From assembly GCF_000814005.1 (NCBI RefSeq), contig NZ_JWLK01000001.1, forward strand, positions 806,001 to 870,000: a stretch of 64,000 nt of DNA, in the 5' to 3' direction. The DNA is from Ruegeria sp. ANG-S4. GTDB taxonomy: Bacteria; Pseudomonadota; Alphaproteobacteria; Rhodobacterales; Rhodobacteraceae. Each line of letters opens with the position of its first letter. Positions within the stretch are counted from its first letter, which is position 1. The translations under genes and the position numbers were made by a program. Shown one piece after another: positions 7,241-17,025 of the stretch. Below the pieces are notes generated by a model. It did no database searches and had not been told where the DNA came from. It worked only from the letters and a program-made list of their open reading frames with translations.

Positions 7241-9130
7241 ATGGCCTTTGTGGGAGTGGAAGACAAAGCGCGTATGGAACAGGAAATGCCGTGGGAGGAT
7301 CGGGACGTTCCCACGACGTTCCATCAGTTGTTGTCGCGAACAGCCGGGAAATTTCCCAACCACAAGGCGATCAGTTTCCAACTGCTGTCCGGCCCGACGG
7401 ACAAGGCAGAAACACTGACATGGTCCGATCTGCTGGCCAAGGTCAATCAGGCGGCCAATCTGTTTCGATCACTGGGAATCGGTGAAAAAGATGTGGTGGC
7501 CTACGTCCTGCCGAATTGCAACGAGACGTTGGTTACCATGATGGGTGGCGCAGTCGCCGGGATCGTGAATCCGATCAACCCGCTGCTGGAGCCAGAGCAA
7601 ATCGCGTCTATTTTGCGGGAAACAGGTGCCAAAGTCGTGGTGACGCTGAAGTCGTTTCCCAAAACCGACGTCGCCCAGAAGGTCGAAGAAGCAGTTCGCC
7701 ACGCGCCCGGTGTGAAGACCATTCTGGAAATCGACCTGAACCGCTATTTGACTCCGCCAAAGTCATGGCTGGTGCCGTTCCTGCGGCCAAAAATGGGCGA
7801 CAAGGAAAAGCTGGCGCATGCGACATACAAGAATTTCAATGCGGAACTGGCCAAACAACCTACGACATTGACCTTCGAAGACAGTGCAGAGGATCGCGTT
7901 GCTTGTTTCTTCCACACTGGTGGCACGACCGGCATGCCAAAAGTGGCGCAGCACAAGTACTCGGGGTTGATCTACAATGGGTGGCTGGGCAGCACCCTGT
8001 TGTTTGACGAAAACGATGTGATCATGTGCCCGCTGCCGATGTTCCACGTCTTTGCCGTGCATGTCATCGTAATGGCCGCAGTGTCGTCCGGTGCACATGT
8101 GATCTTCCCAACGCCTGCCGGGTATCGCGGCGATGGCGTGTTCGACAATTTCTGGAAATTGATCGAACGCTGGAAGGTTTCGTTCATTATCACGGTTCCG
8201 ACAGCAATTTCTGCCAAGATGCAGCGCCCTGTAGATGCCGACATATCAACCGTCAAGACCGCCTTTTCCGGTTCGGCACCTTTGCCGGTCGAGTTGTTCC
8301 GCCGCTTTGAAGAGGCAACCGGTGTGACCATAGTTGAAGGCTACGGGTTGACCGAGGCGACGTGTCTGGTGTCCTGCAATCCTGTAGACGGCGAAAAGAA
8401 AATCGGGTCGATCGGTATCCCGTTTCCATATACGGACGTCAAAATCCTTCAGGACGGACCGGACGGACCGACAGAGTGTTCGACAGAACAGATTGGCGAG
8501 ATCTGCGTGTCGAACCCCGGCGTTTATGTGGGTAACACTTATACAGAAAGCGAAAAGAACGCCGATCTCTTTCACTTTGACAAGTATCTTCGGACGGGTG
8601 ACCTGGGGCGCTTTGACGAAGATGGCTATCTTTGGATCACGGGACGCGCAAAGGATTTGATTATTCGTGGAGGCCACAACATCGACCCGGCCGAAATCGA
8701 AGAAGCGCTTTTGGGTCACGATGCGGTCGCATTTGCTGGCGCTATTGGTCAACCGGACTCACATTCGGGCGAAGTGCCGTGTGCCTTTGTCGAACTTGTG
8801 GACGGGGCCAGCGCGACCGAAGAAGAGCTGATGGAGTTCTGCAAAGTTCACGTGCACGAGCGCGCGGCGCAGCCGAAGCATTTGACCATACTGGACGAAT
8901 TGCCCAAGACCGCTGTTGGCAAGGTCTTCAAACCGGACCTGCGAAAACAGGCGATCACGCGCATCTATAATGGTGCGCTTGAAACGGCTGGTGTCGAAGC
9001 CCGGGTTGTTTCCGTCATCGACGACAAAAAGCGCGGGCTTGTTGCGCAGCTTGACGCGAACGGTTCCTCCGAGGACGATGTTGCCAGGGTGTTGGGTGAG
9101 TTTACCCGGCCCTGGGAATGGTCAGAATAA
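7241..9130 (+). CDS. Acyl-CoA synthetase (AMP-forming)
   Basis: A 629-residue member of the ANL adenylating superfamily, which activates a carboxylic acid with ATP to the acyl-AMP and then the CoA thioester. The phosphate loop H-T-G-G-T-T-G-M-P-K lies near residue 225, A-F-S-G-S-A-P-L-P and G-Y-G-L-T-E-A around 345-370, the hinge-region R-T-G-D-L-G near 450 and the catalytic lysine in K-T-A-V-G-K near 557. The length and motifs fit a medium or long-chain fatty acid or related acid ligase; chain length is not decidable. A perfect GGAGG seven bases before ATG 7241 sets the start. It is followed 13 bases later by an alpha/beta hydrolase, so the two probably form an operon. Confidence 0.9.
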   Translation: MAFVGVEDKARMEQEMPWEDRDVPTTFHQLLSRTAGKFPNHKAISFQLLSGPTDKAETLTWSDLLAKVNQAANLFRSLGIGEKDVVAYVLPNCNETLVTMMGGAVAGIVNPINPLLEPEQIASILRETGAKVVVTLKSFPKTDVAQKVEEAVRHAPGVKTILEIDLNRYLTPPKSWLVPFLRPKMGDKEKLAHATYKNFNAELAKQPTTLTFEDSAEDRVACFFHTGGTTGMPKVAQHKYSGLIYNGWLGSTLLFDENDVIMCPLPMFHVFAVHVIVMAAVSSGAHVIFPTPAGYRGDGVFDNFWKLIERWKVSFIITVPTAISAKMQRPVDADISTVKTAFSGSAPLPVELFRRFEEATGVTIVEGYGLTEATCLVSCNPVDGEKKIGSIGIPFPYTDVKILQDGPDGPTECSTEQIGEICVSNPGVYVGNTYTESEKNADLFHFDKYLRTGDLGRFDEDGYLWITGRAKDLIIRGGHNIDPAEIEEALLGHDAVAFAGAIGQPDSHSGEVPCAFVELVDGASATEEELMEFCKVHVHERAAQPKHLTILDELPKTAVGKVFKPDLRKQAITRIYNGALETAGVEARVVSVIDDKKRGLVAQLDANGSSEDDVARVLGEFTRPWEWSE

Positions 9131-9143
9131 CGCCGGAGCACTA

Positions 9144-10067
9144 ATGGATTATGAACGCCTGATCGACGAAGAGACTTGGGCGTTCATTCGCCGCACAAAC
9201 GAAAACTACCCCGATGACGCGGTGGACTTGTCCATCGAGGATCAGCGCCGCGTCTACGATACCATGTGTGGGAATTTCCGACAGCCGAGACCGGAAGGTG
9301 TCAGTACCGAGGACAAATCGGCCGATGGCGTGCCAGTTCGGGTCTATACGGCGGGTGATCCCACGCGAACCGTCGTCTATTTTCACGGCGGCGGTTTTGT
9401 CGTCGGTGGGTTGGACAGCCATGACGACGTTTGTGCGGAAATCTGTGTGCAAACGGGTTACCGCGTTGTGGCTGTGGACTACCGATTGTGCCCCGAACAC
9501 GTTCATCCAGCGCAGTTTCAGGACAGCTGGACAGCGTTGAGTTGGGCAGCGCAGGAATTCGGCGCCCCGATCGTGCTGGCTGGTGACAGTGCGGGCGGGA
9601 ACCTAGCCGCTGCTGTGGCACATAAGGCGCGTGGAGAGCTTGATAATATTCTGGGGCAGGTGTTGATCTACCCGGCGCTGGGCGGCGACACAACGCAAGG
9701 GTCCTATGTCGAACATGCACACGCGCCGCTTTTGACACTTGATGACGTGCAGTTTTATGAAAAGGTTCGTTGCGGCGAAAAAATACCGCACGACGATCCG
9801 AGCTTCGCACCGTTGCAAGATAAGGATTTCACCGGGTTGCCCCCGACGGTGGTGGTGACCGCCGACTGCGATCCGATACGCGATGACGGTTCCGCCTATT
9901 GCAAAAAAATTGCCGCCGCCGGAGGTCACGCGCAGTGGATCAACGAGGCAGGGCTTGTTCACGGCTATCTGCGGGCGCGAGGTTCGGTCAAGCGCGCAGC
10001 GGACAGCTTTGAACGGATTTCCGTCGCCATTGAGGCGTTGGGCCAAGGTATCTGGCCCTATGATTGA
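9144..10067 (+). CDS. Alpha/beta hydrolase, hormone-sensitive-lipase type
   Basis: A 307-residue carboxylesterase-like protein. It has the oxyanion motif H-G-G-G (about residue 81) and the nucleophile elbow G-D-S-A-G-G with Ser149; a downstream D-P-I-R-D-D and L-V-H-G-Y supply the likely Asp and His of the triad. These mark family IV (HSL-type) esterases. The start at 9144, 13 bases after the acyl-CoA synthetase stop, places M-D-Y-E-R-L at the N-terminus; longer readings would overlap the synthetase. An operon with the ligase suggests that the esterase frees an acid that the ligase then activates. It ends three bases before the convergent phosphodiesterase-like gene. Confidence 0.88.
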   Translation: MDYERLIDEETWAFIRRTNENYPDDAVDLSIEDQRRVYDTMCGNFRQPRPEGVSTEDKSADGVPVRVYTAGDPTRTVVYFHGGGFVVGGLDSHDDVCAEICVQTGYRVVAVDYRLCPEHVHPAQFQDSWTALSWAAQEFGAPIVLAGDSAGGNLAAAVAHKARGELDNILGQVLIYPALGGDTTQGSYVEHAHAPLLTLDDVQFYEKVRCGEKIPHDDPSFAPLQDKDFTGLPPTVVVTADCDPIRDDGSAYCKKIAAAGGHAQWINEAGLVHGYLRARGSVKRAADSFERISVAIEALGQGIWPYD

Positions 10068-10070
10068 CGC

Positions 10071-10907
10071 CTAGCGCAGAAAAGGGCTGGCCAGCATGGT
10101 TTCGGCCAAAGGCGCACCCATACGGGTAAGAATTGTCGGGGCAATCTGCAATTGGTCTATCACGGTATCCGGGTCGGGACCGTCGGCATCTCCAAAGTAG
10201 TAGAGCGCCGTTTCCTGTTGCAACGGGCTGCGCCCACCGTGGTGACCCCGGTCATCCTGACCATGATCAGCGGTCACAATGACTTCGTAGCCCATTTGCC
10301 GCCAACGTGGGATGAAAGGGGCGAGCATTTCGTCCATGACGAAACAGGCATGATCCATCTCGTCACAATCGTGAAAGAACCTGTGACCCATGCTGTCGAG
10401 CGTGCACGTGTGCAAGATGCCGTAATCCAGCCCGAACCGCAGGCACAGATTGGTGAGTGTTGCGAACAGGTCCACATCACAGGGTGTCATCTGGTTGGCC
10501 TTGCCATAGCCGGTCATCGAGTGAAACCGTCCATGGTTGATCGTCTTGCCCTCGGGTTCATCATATTCCACATCTCGGACGTAATCGAATGGGTGACGGT
10601 TGAAGAACTGCGACCAATAGCTGTGGGTCACAGCGCCGGTAACACCGCCGGCATCGCGCACTTGGCTGAAAATGTCCTTGTGGGCCAAACGAAATACGTT
10701 GCCATTCCCGGTGCAGCCGTGTTCCTGCGGAGAGACACCAGTATGGATCGACGCATAACAGCTGGCCGAGGTGGACGGCAGCACAGATTGGTGCTTCCAA
10801 ACGCGGGCAGAGCCATTGTCGACCCAGCCTTCGAGGTTTCCGAAGAGACGGCGAAAGTTTCGCCATGGAACCCCATCCAGGATGATCAGTAGAATTTTGC
10901 GATCCAT
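10071..10907 (-). CDS. Alkaline-phosphatase-superfamily phosphodiesterase / nucleotide pyrophosphatase-like protein
   Basis: A 278-residue protein with the metal-binding pattern of the type I phosphodiesterase/nucleotide pyrophosphatase group: I-I-L-D-G-V near the N-terminus, a nucleophile region P-S-T-S-A-S (residues about 44-49), D-S-M-G-H in the middle, and T-A-D-H-G followed by a histidine-rich G-H-H-G-G. No signal peptide is seen, so it should be cytoplasmic, unlike many secreted relatives. It resembles sulfatase and phosphonoacetate-hydrolase-like enzymes too; the substrate is unknown. It is divergent from the thioredoxin-like gene with 178 bases between. Confidence 0.8.
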   Translation of the reverse strand: MDRKILLIILDGVPWRNFRRLFGNLEGWVDNGSARVWKHQSVLPSTSASCYASIHTGVSPQEHGCTGNGNVFRLAHKDIFSQVRDAGGVTGAVTHSYWSQFFNRHPFDYVRDVEYDEPEGKTINHGRFHSMTGYGKANQMTPCDVDLFATLTNLCLRFGLDYGILHTCTLDSMGHRFFHDCDEMDHACFVMDEMLAPFIPRWRQMGYEVIVTADHGQDDRGHHGGRSPLQQETALYYFGDADGPDPDTVIDQLQIAPTILTRMGAPLAETMLASPFLR

Positions 10908-11085
10908 ACCGCGCCTTTCCCGTTCCAGTCCTGCAGGGTCATGACTGAGATTGATCCTTCGGGCTGTAAGAAAAACGACAAAGTTGTGCGCAGATCGTAG
11001 ACCCGCACGATGTCGAAATTGTGAACCGTGTTCCGCGCGTCTGTCGTTATCCTCTCAGCCGACAATAGGAACGCTTGGAAACGCC

Positions 11086-11583
11086 ATGGCCAAAACATCG
11101 AAACGCAAAAAGGCGCAGATGGACCGGGTTAAGGCCGAAAGGGCCCAAGACCGCTCTCGCCGAGACGTCTTGCGTCTGGCCCGAAATGGTTTGGTCGGCG
11201 TTACGGTGCTGGGCGCGGGCGGGTTTTTCATGATGCGGTCCGTCCATGCCATGCAGGCAGAGCGTGACCTGTCCCGCATCGGGCAGGGCAAACCTGTTGT
11301 TGTTCAGGTTCATGATCCGCAATGCGCGACTTGCACAGCGCTTCAACGCGAAACGCGGAGCGCAATGAAGCAGTTTGGCGAATGCGACCTGATTTACCTT
11401 GTCGCAGATGTCAGCGAGACCGAAGGTGCCACCTTGGCCAACAAGCACGGTGTGCCACATGTCACTTTGCTGCTGTTCGACGGCAACGGAGAATTGCAGC
11501 AGACGCTGCGCGGAATGCGCCATCGTGACGAGCTGCGTCAGCTGCTGGCCCAGCATCAGCAGAATTTCAGCAGCGCCACATAA
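11086..11583 (+). CDS. Membrane-anchored thioredoxin-like protein
   Basis: A 165-residue protein. A strongly basic N-terminus (K-R-K-K plus many Arg) precedes a single hydrophobic segment (about residues 34-50), which would anchor it with the rest in the periplasm. The C-terminal domain has a C-A-T-C active site (Cys80, Cys83) and H-V-T in place of the usual cis-Pro strand V-P-H-V-T, as in thioredoxin folds. The CxxC suggests a thiol oxidoreductase; partner unknown. ATG 11086 is chosen since the upstream extension is unlike a coding sequence and lies in the divergent promoter region. Confidence 0.75.
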   Translation: MAKTSKRKKAQMDRVKAERAQDRSRRDVLRLARNGLVGVTVLGAGGFFMMRSVHAMQAERDLSRIGQGKPVVVQVHDPQCATCTALQRETRSAMKQFGECDLIYLVADVSETEGATLANKHGVPHVTLLLFDGNGELQQTLRGMRHRDELRQLLAQHQQNFSSAT

Positions 11584-11608
11584 AAACGGCGGGCAAAACC
11601 CGCCGTTT
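11582..11608. terminator. Bidirectional terminator
   Basis: AAACGGCGGG (11584-11593) and CCCGCCGTTT (11599-11608) form a perfect 10-bp stem with a CAAAA loop, flanked by A and T runs. It sits between the convergent thioredoxin-like gene and the peptide ABC transporter ATPase and could serve both. Confidence 0.8.
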
Positions 11609-11625
11609 CCCGTAGGTCGAAAGGA

Positions 11626-13263
11626 TCAGTTTCCGGCGCTTTCCATCTTGCGATGGGCGACGACTTCTTCCAGCCACCCCAAGTGCATTTCCGGTACTGA
11701 ACTGAGCAGAAGGTCGGTGTAGTCGTCGAAGGGCGGCGTCAGCACTTCGCTTTTCGAACCATAGCGCGCCAAACGGCCCTGATACATCACAGCGATACTG
11801 TCGCTGATGGCGCGCACAGTCGCCAGATCGTGGGTGATGAACAGATAGGCGACATCCTCGATTTTCTGCAAATCAAGCAGCAGCTTCAGGATACCGTCCG
11901 CAACCAGCGGATCCAGCGCCGAGGTGACCTCATCACAGATTATCATCTTCGGTTTCGCCGCCAGTGATCGGGCGATACAGACACGTTGCTTTTGGCCACC
12001 GGACAATTCCGCCGGATAGCGATCAATGAACTTTTCGCCCAGTTCGATCTCGTCCAGCAGTTCAACGATCCGCTTTCGCTTTTCAGCTCCGCGCATGTTG
12101 AAGTAGAACTCCAGCGGGCGACCGATGATGGTGCCGACAGTCTGACGCGGGTTCATCGCCACGTCGGCCATCTGATAGATCATCTGCAACTCGCGCAGAT
12201 CCTCGCGCGAGCGGCCTTTCAGATCAGGTGACAGCTTGCGACCCGCAAACGTGATCTCACCATCGCGCGGTGGCAGCAGACCCGTGATCACCCGCGCCAA
12301 GGTGGATTTTCCGGATCCGGATTCGCCGACGATCGCCAGTGTCTGACCCGGATGAAGTTCCACGTTGACATTGTGCAGGACATCGAAATTCAGGCCTTTG
12401 TACCGCGCAGTTATGCCGTCGACGGTCAGCACCGCCTCGGGCGTGGGCTGTTTCTCCTCGTGCTCGATGGACCGCACCGAAACCAAGGCCTTGGTGTAAT
12501 CCTCTTGTGGGTTGTTGATGATCTGATCGGTCGTTCCGTACTCGACTGTATTGCCCATTCGCAGCACCATGATGTCGTCGCTCACCTGCGCCACAACGGC
12601 AAGGTCATGGGTAATGTAAAGCGCCGCAACGCCGGTATCCGCGATGGCCTCTTTGATTGCCATCAAGACGTCGATCTGCGTCGTGACGTCCAACGCGGTC
12701 GTCGGTTCATCGAACACGACAAGATCGGGCTCGGGACACAGCGCCAACGCCGTCATACAGCGCTGCAACTGACCGCCTGAAACCTGATGCGGATAGCGTT
12801 CTCCGATATTGTCCGGGTCGGGCAGACCTAGCTTTGCAAACAGTTCCCGCGCACGGGCTTCAGCCTCTTTCCGCGAGAACTTCTTGTGCTCCACGGCGGC
12901 TTCGACAACCTGATCCATGATCTTTTTGGCCGGATTGAACGAGGCAGCAGCGGATTGCGAGACGTAAGTGACTTCACCGCCGCGCAAATTGCGAATATCG
13001 CCCAGACTAGTCTTCAGGATATCGCGCCCGTTGACCCAAACTTCGCCGCCGGTGATCTTCACGCCCCCACGGCCATAGGCCATCGAGGCCAGACCGATGG
13101 TGGATTTACCGGCACCGGATTCGCCGATCAGGCCCAACACCTTGCCGCGCTCGAGGTCAAAGCTGACCCCGTGCACGATTTCGATATCATGGGGCTTTTC
13201 GCCCGGCGGATAGACGGTCGCGCCGATCTTGAGGTCGCGGACCTTGAGAAGGGTATCACTCAT
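11626..13263 (-). CDS. Peptide ABC importer, fused double ATPase (DppD-DppF type)
   Basis: A 545-residue protein carrying two complete ABC cassettes. The first has Walker A G-E-S-G-A-G-K-S-T, signature V-S-G-G-Q-L-Q-R and Walker B V-V-F-D-E-P-T-T-A-L-D; the second has G-E-S-G-S-G-K-S-T, L-S-G-G-Q-K-Q-R and I-I-C-D-E-V-T-S-A-L-D. It powers uptake through the two permeases encoded upstream. In enteric Dpp/Opp systems the two ATPases are separate; fusion is common for related importers in alphaproteobacteria. The start overlaps the permease stop by four bases, showing tight translational coupling. It is last in the four-gene operon. Confidence 0.93.
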   Translation of the reverse strand: MSDTLLKVRDLKIGATVYPPGEKPHDIEIVHGVSFDLERGKVLGLIGESGAGKSTIGLASMAYGRGGVKITGGEVWVNGRDILKTSLGDIRNLRGGEVTYVSQSAAASFNPAKKIMDQVVEAAVEHKKFSRKEAEARARELFAKLGLPDPDNIGERYPHQVSGGQLQRCMTALALCPEPDLVVFDEPTTALDVTTQIDVLMAIKEAIADTGVAALYITHDLAVVAQVSDDIMVLRMGNTVEYGTTDQIINNPQEDYTKALVSVRSIEHEEKQPTPEAVLTVDGITARYKGLNFDVLHNVNVELHPGQTLAIVGESGSGKSTLARVITGLLPPRDGEITFAGRKLSPDLKGRSREDLRELQMIYQMADVAMNPRQTVGTIIGRPLEFYFNMRGAEKRKRIVELLDEIELGEKFIDRYPAELSGGQKQRVCIARSLAAKPKMIICDEVTSALDPLVADGILKLLLDLQKIEDVAYLFITHDLATVRAISDSIAVMYQGRLARYGSKSEVLTPPFDDYTDLLLSSVPEMHLGWLEEVVAHRKMESAGN

Positions 13264-14075
13264 CCCCGGCCTCCTTTCAGCGATGTGGTGCGGTTCAGAA
13301 CCCAGTCAGCCACAAGGTTGACCGAGATCGCGAGCGTCGCGATGGCAACGGCCGGCAGCAGCGCGGCAGGAATGCCATAGACGATGCCTTCCTTGTTTTC
13401 TTTCACGATACCACCCCAGTCAGCCTCGGGCGGTTGCACACCCAGACCCAGGAAGGACAGGGTCGAAACGAAGAGAACTGCAAAGATGAAGCGCAGGCCC
13501 ATCTCGGCCACAAGCGGAGACAGGGCATTCGGCAGGATCTCCCGGAAGACGATCCAGCTTCGACCCTCACCCCGCAGCTTGGCGGCCTCGACAAAATCCA
13601 TCACGTTGATATCGGCCGCAACCGCGCGCGCCAAACGATAGACGCGGGTGGAGTCCAGCAATCCCATGACGACGATCAGGATCGGGATCGTCACGGGCAT
13701 GACGGACAGAACGACTAAAGCAAAGATCAATGTCGGGATCGACATGATCAGATCGACGAAACGAGACAGCACTTGGTCCACCCAGCCGCCGATCACCGCG
13801 GCAAAGAAACCAAGGACCGAGCCGGTAACGAAGCTGAGGATTGTCGCAGCCGTGGCAATGAAGATCGTTGTCCGACCGCCATAAATCATGCGGCTCAGCA
13901 AGTCGCGACCGATGTTGTCGGTTCCAAGCAGGAATTCGGGCGATGAAGGCTCCCATACGTCGCCCACAACTTCGGCCATTCCGTATGGGGCAAGAAGCGG
14001 GGCAAAGATTGCCATCAGAAAGTAAGCGGCCATCAAGAACAGCCCGATCATTGCGGAAATAGGGATGTTCTTCAT
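13260..14075 (-). CDS. Peptide ABC importer permease (DppC type)
   Basis: A 271-residue inner-membrane protein with about six spans. N-terminal region contains the D-N-I-G-R-D motif (T-D-N-I-G-R-D-L-L-S-R) that marks the DppC/OppC subfamily, and the C-terminal half has the EAA-type loop contacting the ATPase (E-A-A-K-L-R-G). The start overlaps the end of the DppB-type gene by four bases and the stop overlaps the ATPase gene by four. Confidence 0.92.
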   Translation of the reverse strand: MKNIPISAMIGLFLMAAYFLMAIFAPLLAPYGMAEVVGDVWEPSSPEFLLGTDNIGRDLLSRMIYGGRTTIFIATAATILSFVTGSVLGFFAAVIGGWVDQVLSRFVDLIMSIPTLIFALVVLSVMPVTIPILIVVMGLLDSTRVYRLARAVAADINVMDFVEAAKLRGEGRSWIVFREILPNALSPLVAEMGLRFIFAVLFVSTLSFLGLGVQPPEADWGGIVKENKEGIVYGIPAALLPAVAIATLAISVNLVADWVLNRTTSLKGGRG

Positions 14076-15028
14076 TTAGGGTGCCTCAGTCTTGGGTTGG
14101 CCAAAATCGCGACGATATCCGCGATCATGTTCAGGCCGATATAGACGGCGGCGAAGATCAGCCCGCAGGCCTGCACAACAGGCACGTCCCGCTTGGAGAC
14201 ATGGTCGACCAGATACTGGCCCATGCCGGGATAGACAAAGACCACTTCGACAACGACAACTCCGACGACGAGGTAGGCAAGGTTCAGCATGACAACATTG
14301 ACGATCGGTGCGATCGCATTCGGGAAGGCATGCCGATAAATGACCATGAACGTGCTCAGGCCCTTCAGTTCGGCCGTTTCGACATAAGCCGATTGCATCA
14401 CGTTGAGGATCGCGGCGCGGGTCATCCGCATCATATGCGCAAGAACGACCAGAGTGAGAACGATAACGGGTAGAGCTATGGATCGCAGCTTCTCAAAGAA
14501 ACCCATATCGTCATTGATCATGGCAATGGATGGAAACCAACCGAGTTGAACGGCTAGGAAGAACATCAGCAGGTAGCCGATCAGAAATTCAGGAATTGAG
14601 ATAGACGTCAGCGTAACAGCTGAAATCAGTTTGTCGGGCCAGCGATCTTTGTAGCGAACTGCAATCAGGCCCAGAAGAATGGCAAGCGGGACGGATATGA
14701 TCGCAGCCCAGAAGGCGAGAAACAAGGTGTTCCCCAGACGTTCGCCCAGACTTTCCGCTATATCCCTGCCATTTGTCAGCGCAGTTCCAAGGTCACCCTG
14801 AAGGGCACCAAAAAGCCAATTAAAGTAGCGCGTTACCGCTGGTTCGTTCAGCCCGAGTTCTTCTCTCAGGTTGGCGAGGGATTCCGGTGTTGCAGATTGA
14901 CCGAGGATTGACTGGGCAACGTCGCCGGGCAGGATCATCGTTCCTGCAAAAATCAATACAGAGGCCGCGAGAAGCAGAAGGGCACTCAGCGCAAGGCGCT
15001 GAGCTACCAGTTTGAGAATTGGATGCAT
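14072..15028 (-). CDS. Peptide ABC importer permease (DppB type)
   Basis: A 318-residue inner-membrane permease of the DppB/OppB kind, about six spans, with the EAA-like loop around T-A-E-L-K-G-L-S and a family-typical Y-P-G-M-G C-terminal segment. It forms the pore together with the DppC-type protein. It follows the binding-protein gene by 11 bases. Confidence 0.92.
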   Translation of the reverse strand: MHPILKLVAQRLALSALLLLAASVLIFAGTMILPGDVAQSILGQSATPESLANLREELGLNEPAVTRYFNWLFGALQGDLGTALTNGRDIAESLGERLGNTLFLAFWAAIISVPLAILLGLIAVRYKDRWPDKLISAVTLTSISIPEFLIGYLLMFFLAVQLGWFPSIAMINDDMGFFEKLRSIALPVIVLTLVVLAHMMRMTRAAILNVMQSAYVETAELKGLSTFMVIYRHAFPNAIAPIVNVVMLNLAYLVVGVVVVEVVFVYPGMGQYLVDHVSKRDVPVVQACGLIFAAVYIGLNMIADIVAILANPRLRHPK

Positions 15029-15039
15029 ATCCCGTGACC

Positions 15040-16629
15040 TTAGGCTTTCCAGGTCTTCTTGGGTGCTTTCCAGTACATCAGCTCACCGTTCGGGTCGCCT
15101 TCGTATCCCTGAACCGCAGTGGATGTCGCATCAATGAAGTCGTTGAACATCGGGCAGATCAATCCACCTTCTTCATTCAACAGACGCCCCATCTTCGAGT
15201 AGATTTCTTTGCGCTTGGCTTCGTCTACTTCGCCGCGCGCGGCAATCATCATTTCGTCGAATTCGGGACGCTTCCAACGTGTGTCATTCCAGTCTGCTGT
15301 GGAAAGATACGCTGTGGTGTACATCTGATCCTGCACCGGGCGTCCGCTCCAATACGACGCGCAGAAGGGTTCAACATTCCAGACTTCCGACCAATATCCG
15401 TCATTTGGTTCACGTTCGATTTCCAACGGGATACCTGCGGCTTGTGCAGATTGCTGGAACAATGCGGCGGCATCAACTGCGCCGGGGAAAGCACCATCTG
15501 CCGTTCTCAAGATGATCGGTGATCCATCATGCCCGGATTTCGCGTAATGCTCCTTGGCCTTGTCAACATCAAACGCACGCTGCGGGATTGTGTCATCGAA
15601 CAGTGGGTAGGCCGCATTGATCGGGATATCGTTCCCAATACCGCCATAGCCGCGCAGAATCTTGTCAACCATTTCCTCGCGGTTGATCGCGTACTTCAGG
15701 GCAAGACGCAGTTCGTTGCTGTCAAACGGCGCGGTGTCGATATGCATAATGAACACGTAATGGCCGCGTCCCGAAACGTTGTTTACATTCACGTTGGGCG
15801 CTCGGGCCAGAAGCTGTGCAATTTTGGGCTCAACACGGCTGATCGCATCGACTTGGCCGGACTGAAGAGCAGCAGTACGTGCGGTCGTGTCATTGAGGAC
15901 CAGAATTTCAGATTCATCGTAGTGCGCGAATTGGTCCAAGGCCCAGTAGTTCGGGTTGCGGATGAATTGCATCCGTACGCCCGGCTCGTCGGATTCCAGA
16001 ACATACGGGCCGGTGCCGATCGCGGCGTTTGGATTATCAAACCCGCCATCCGGTTGGATCAGAAGGTGATAATCGGCCATCAGGTATGGCATGTCAGCGT
16101 TGGCTGATCCGAGTGTCAGCTCGAAAGTATCGCCGTCTGCTTTCATTGACTCAATACCCTGAACGATCCCCAGCGCCCCGGACTTCGAGTCCTCGTTCGT
16201 GTGTCGTTCAATTGTGCGCACTACGTCTTCAGCTGTTACCGATTTTCCGTTCGAAAACTCGATGCCTTCGCGAATTTTGAAACGCCAGGTCTTTGCATCT
16301 GCAGAGCCTTCCCAGCTTTCTGCGACCAACCCGTTCAGGTTTCCTTTGTTGTCGACTTCAACCAAAGCTTCGCCCCAATGGAAACCACCGGCGATTGGCA
16401 CGTCGGATGCGTAAAGCGCAGGATCTTGAGTGTTGGTGCTTTCGCCGCCCTGAACCCCCATTTTGAACGTTCCGCCTTTAACCGGGCCTGCGGCGCGGGC
16501 GGCGTCCGCGAACATCGTGCTGGCCATCGCTGCGGACACGCCGAGTGCGGCCGCCTTTCCCATGAACTCGCGGCGGGTCAGCTTGCCTGCCGTGACCTGT
16601 TTGGTCATGTAAGTGAGTTGTTCGTTCAT
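15040..16629 (-). CDS. Peptide ABC importer substrate-binding protein (Tat exported)
   Basis: A 529-residue family 5 extracellular solute-binding protein (SBP_bac_5). The N-terminus M-N-E-Q-L-T-Y-M carries T-R-R-E-F-M about 20 residues in, followed by a hydrophobic core and A-R-A-A, a Tat signal; export in folded form is therefore likely. The frame is open to 16719, but ATG 16629 has GGGAG at the right spacing and gives a normal leader. First gene of the operon SBP, DppB, DppC, double ATPase. The ligand may be a di- or oligopeptide, but family 5 proteins also bind opines, nickel-peptides or glutathione. Confidence 0.92.
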   Translation of the reverse strand: MNEQLTYMTKQVTAGKLTRREFMGKAAALGVSAAMASTMFADAARAAGPVKGGTFKMGVQGGESTNTQDPALYASDVPIAGGFHWGEALVEVDNKGNLNGLVAESWEGSADAKTWRFKIREGIEFSNGKSVTAEDVVRTIERHTNEDSKSGALGIVQGIESMKADGDTFELTLGSANADMPYLMADYHLLIQPDGGFDNPNAAIGTGPYVLESDEPGVRMQFIRNPNYWALDQFAHYDESEILVLNDTTARTAALQSGQVDAISRVEPKIAQLLARAPNVNVNNVSGRGHYVFIMHIDTAPFDSNELRLALKYAINREEMVDKILRGYGGIGNDIPINAAYPLFDDTIPQRAFDVDKAKEHYAKSGHDGSPIILRTADGAFPGAVDAAALFQQSAQAAGIPLEIEREPNDGYWSEVWNVEPFCASYWSGRPVQDQMYTTAYLSTADWNDTRWKRPEFDEMMIAARGEVDEAKRKEIYSKMGRLLNEEGGLICPMFNDFIDATSTAVQGYEGDPNGELMYWKAPKKTWKA

Positions 16630-17025
16630 CCAAATTCTCCCAGTTGGTTGGATCACGCCCCTGACGGGCTTTTTATTGACGTCCGAGTCAACGTTGGCGC
16701 AATTTTGTTTCGCGGGCAAGGTGAAATCGCGGATTGTCCGACATTGCGCCTACACCTTATCGCGAGGGTCGATTTCCGACGTCTCATGCCGCCGAAAATT
16801 AGATTTTTTTCATCGTATAGACGGATTTTCTTTCAGAAATAAGACGTTAGGCGTGACCTGTTTAAAACAAACCAGTTGGGTGATCAATTGGATGTTATCC
16901 ACACGCCTTTGTACGGGAGATGGCCCAAATCGGTTTGTCGAATGGATGCTGCGTCAGAGAGCGTGAGGCAGAGCCCGCGCACGAAAATCCGCCAAAAGTA
17001 TTCCGAAGCGCTGCGTAAAGCTGCA
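16630..17025. other. 396-base gap upstream of the peptide importer operon
   Basis: No gene is supported here. The region should hold the promoter and leader of the importer operon (minus strand). An inverted repeat TTGAC-N6-GTCAA lies at 16676-16691, about 50 bases upstream of the binding-protein start, and is a candidate operator. The stretch 16790-16880 is AT-rich. No RNA structure was recognised. Confidence 0.4.

Noticed and set aside
16657..16675. GCCC-CTGAC-GGGC followed by TTTTT, terminator-like on the plus strand
   Set aside because: Only a 4-bp stem, no plus-strand gene before it, and it lies in the leader of a minus-strand operon.
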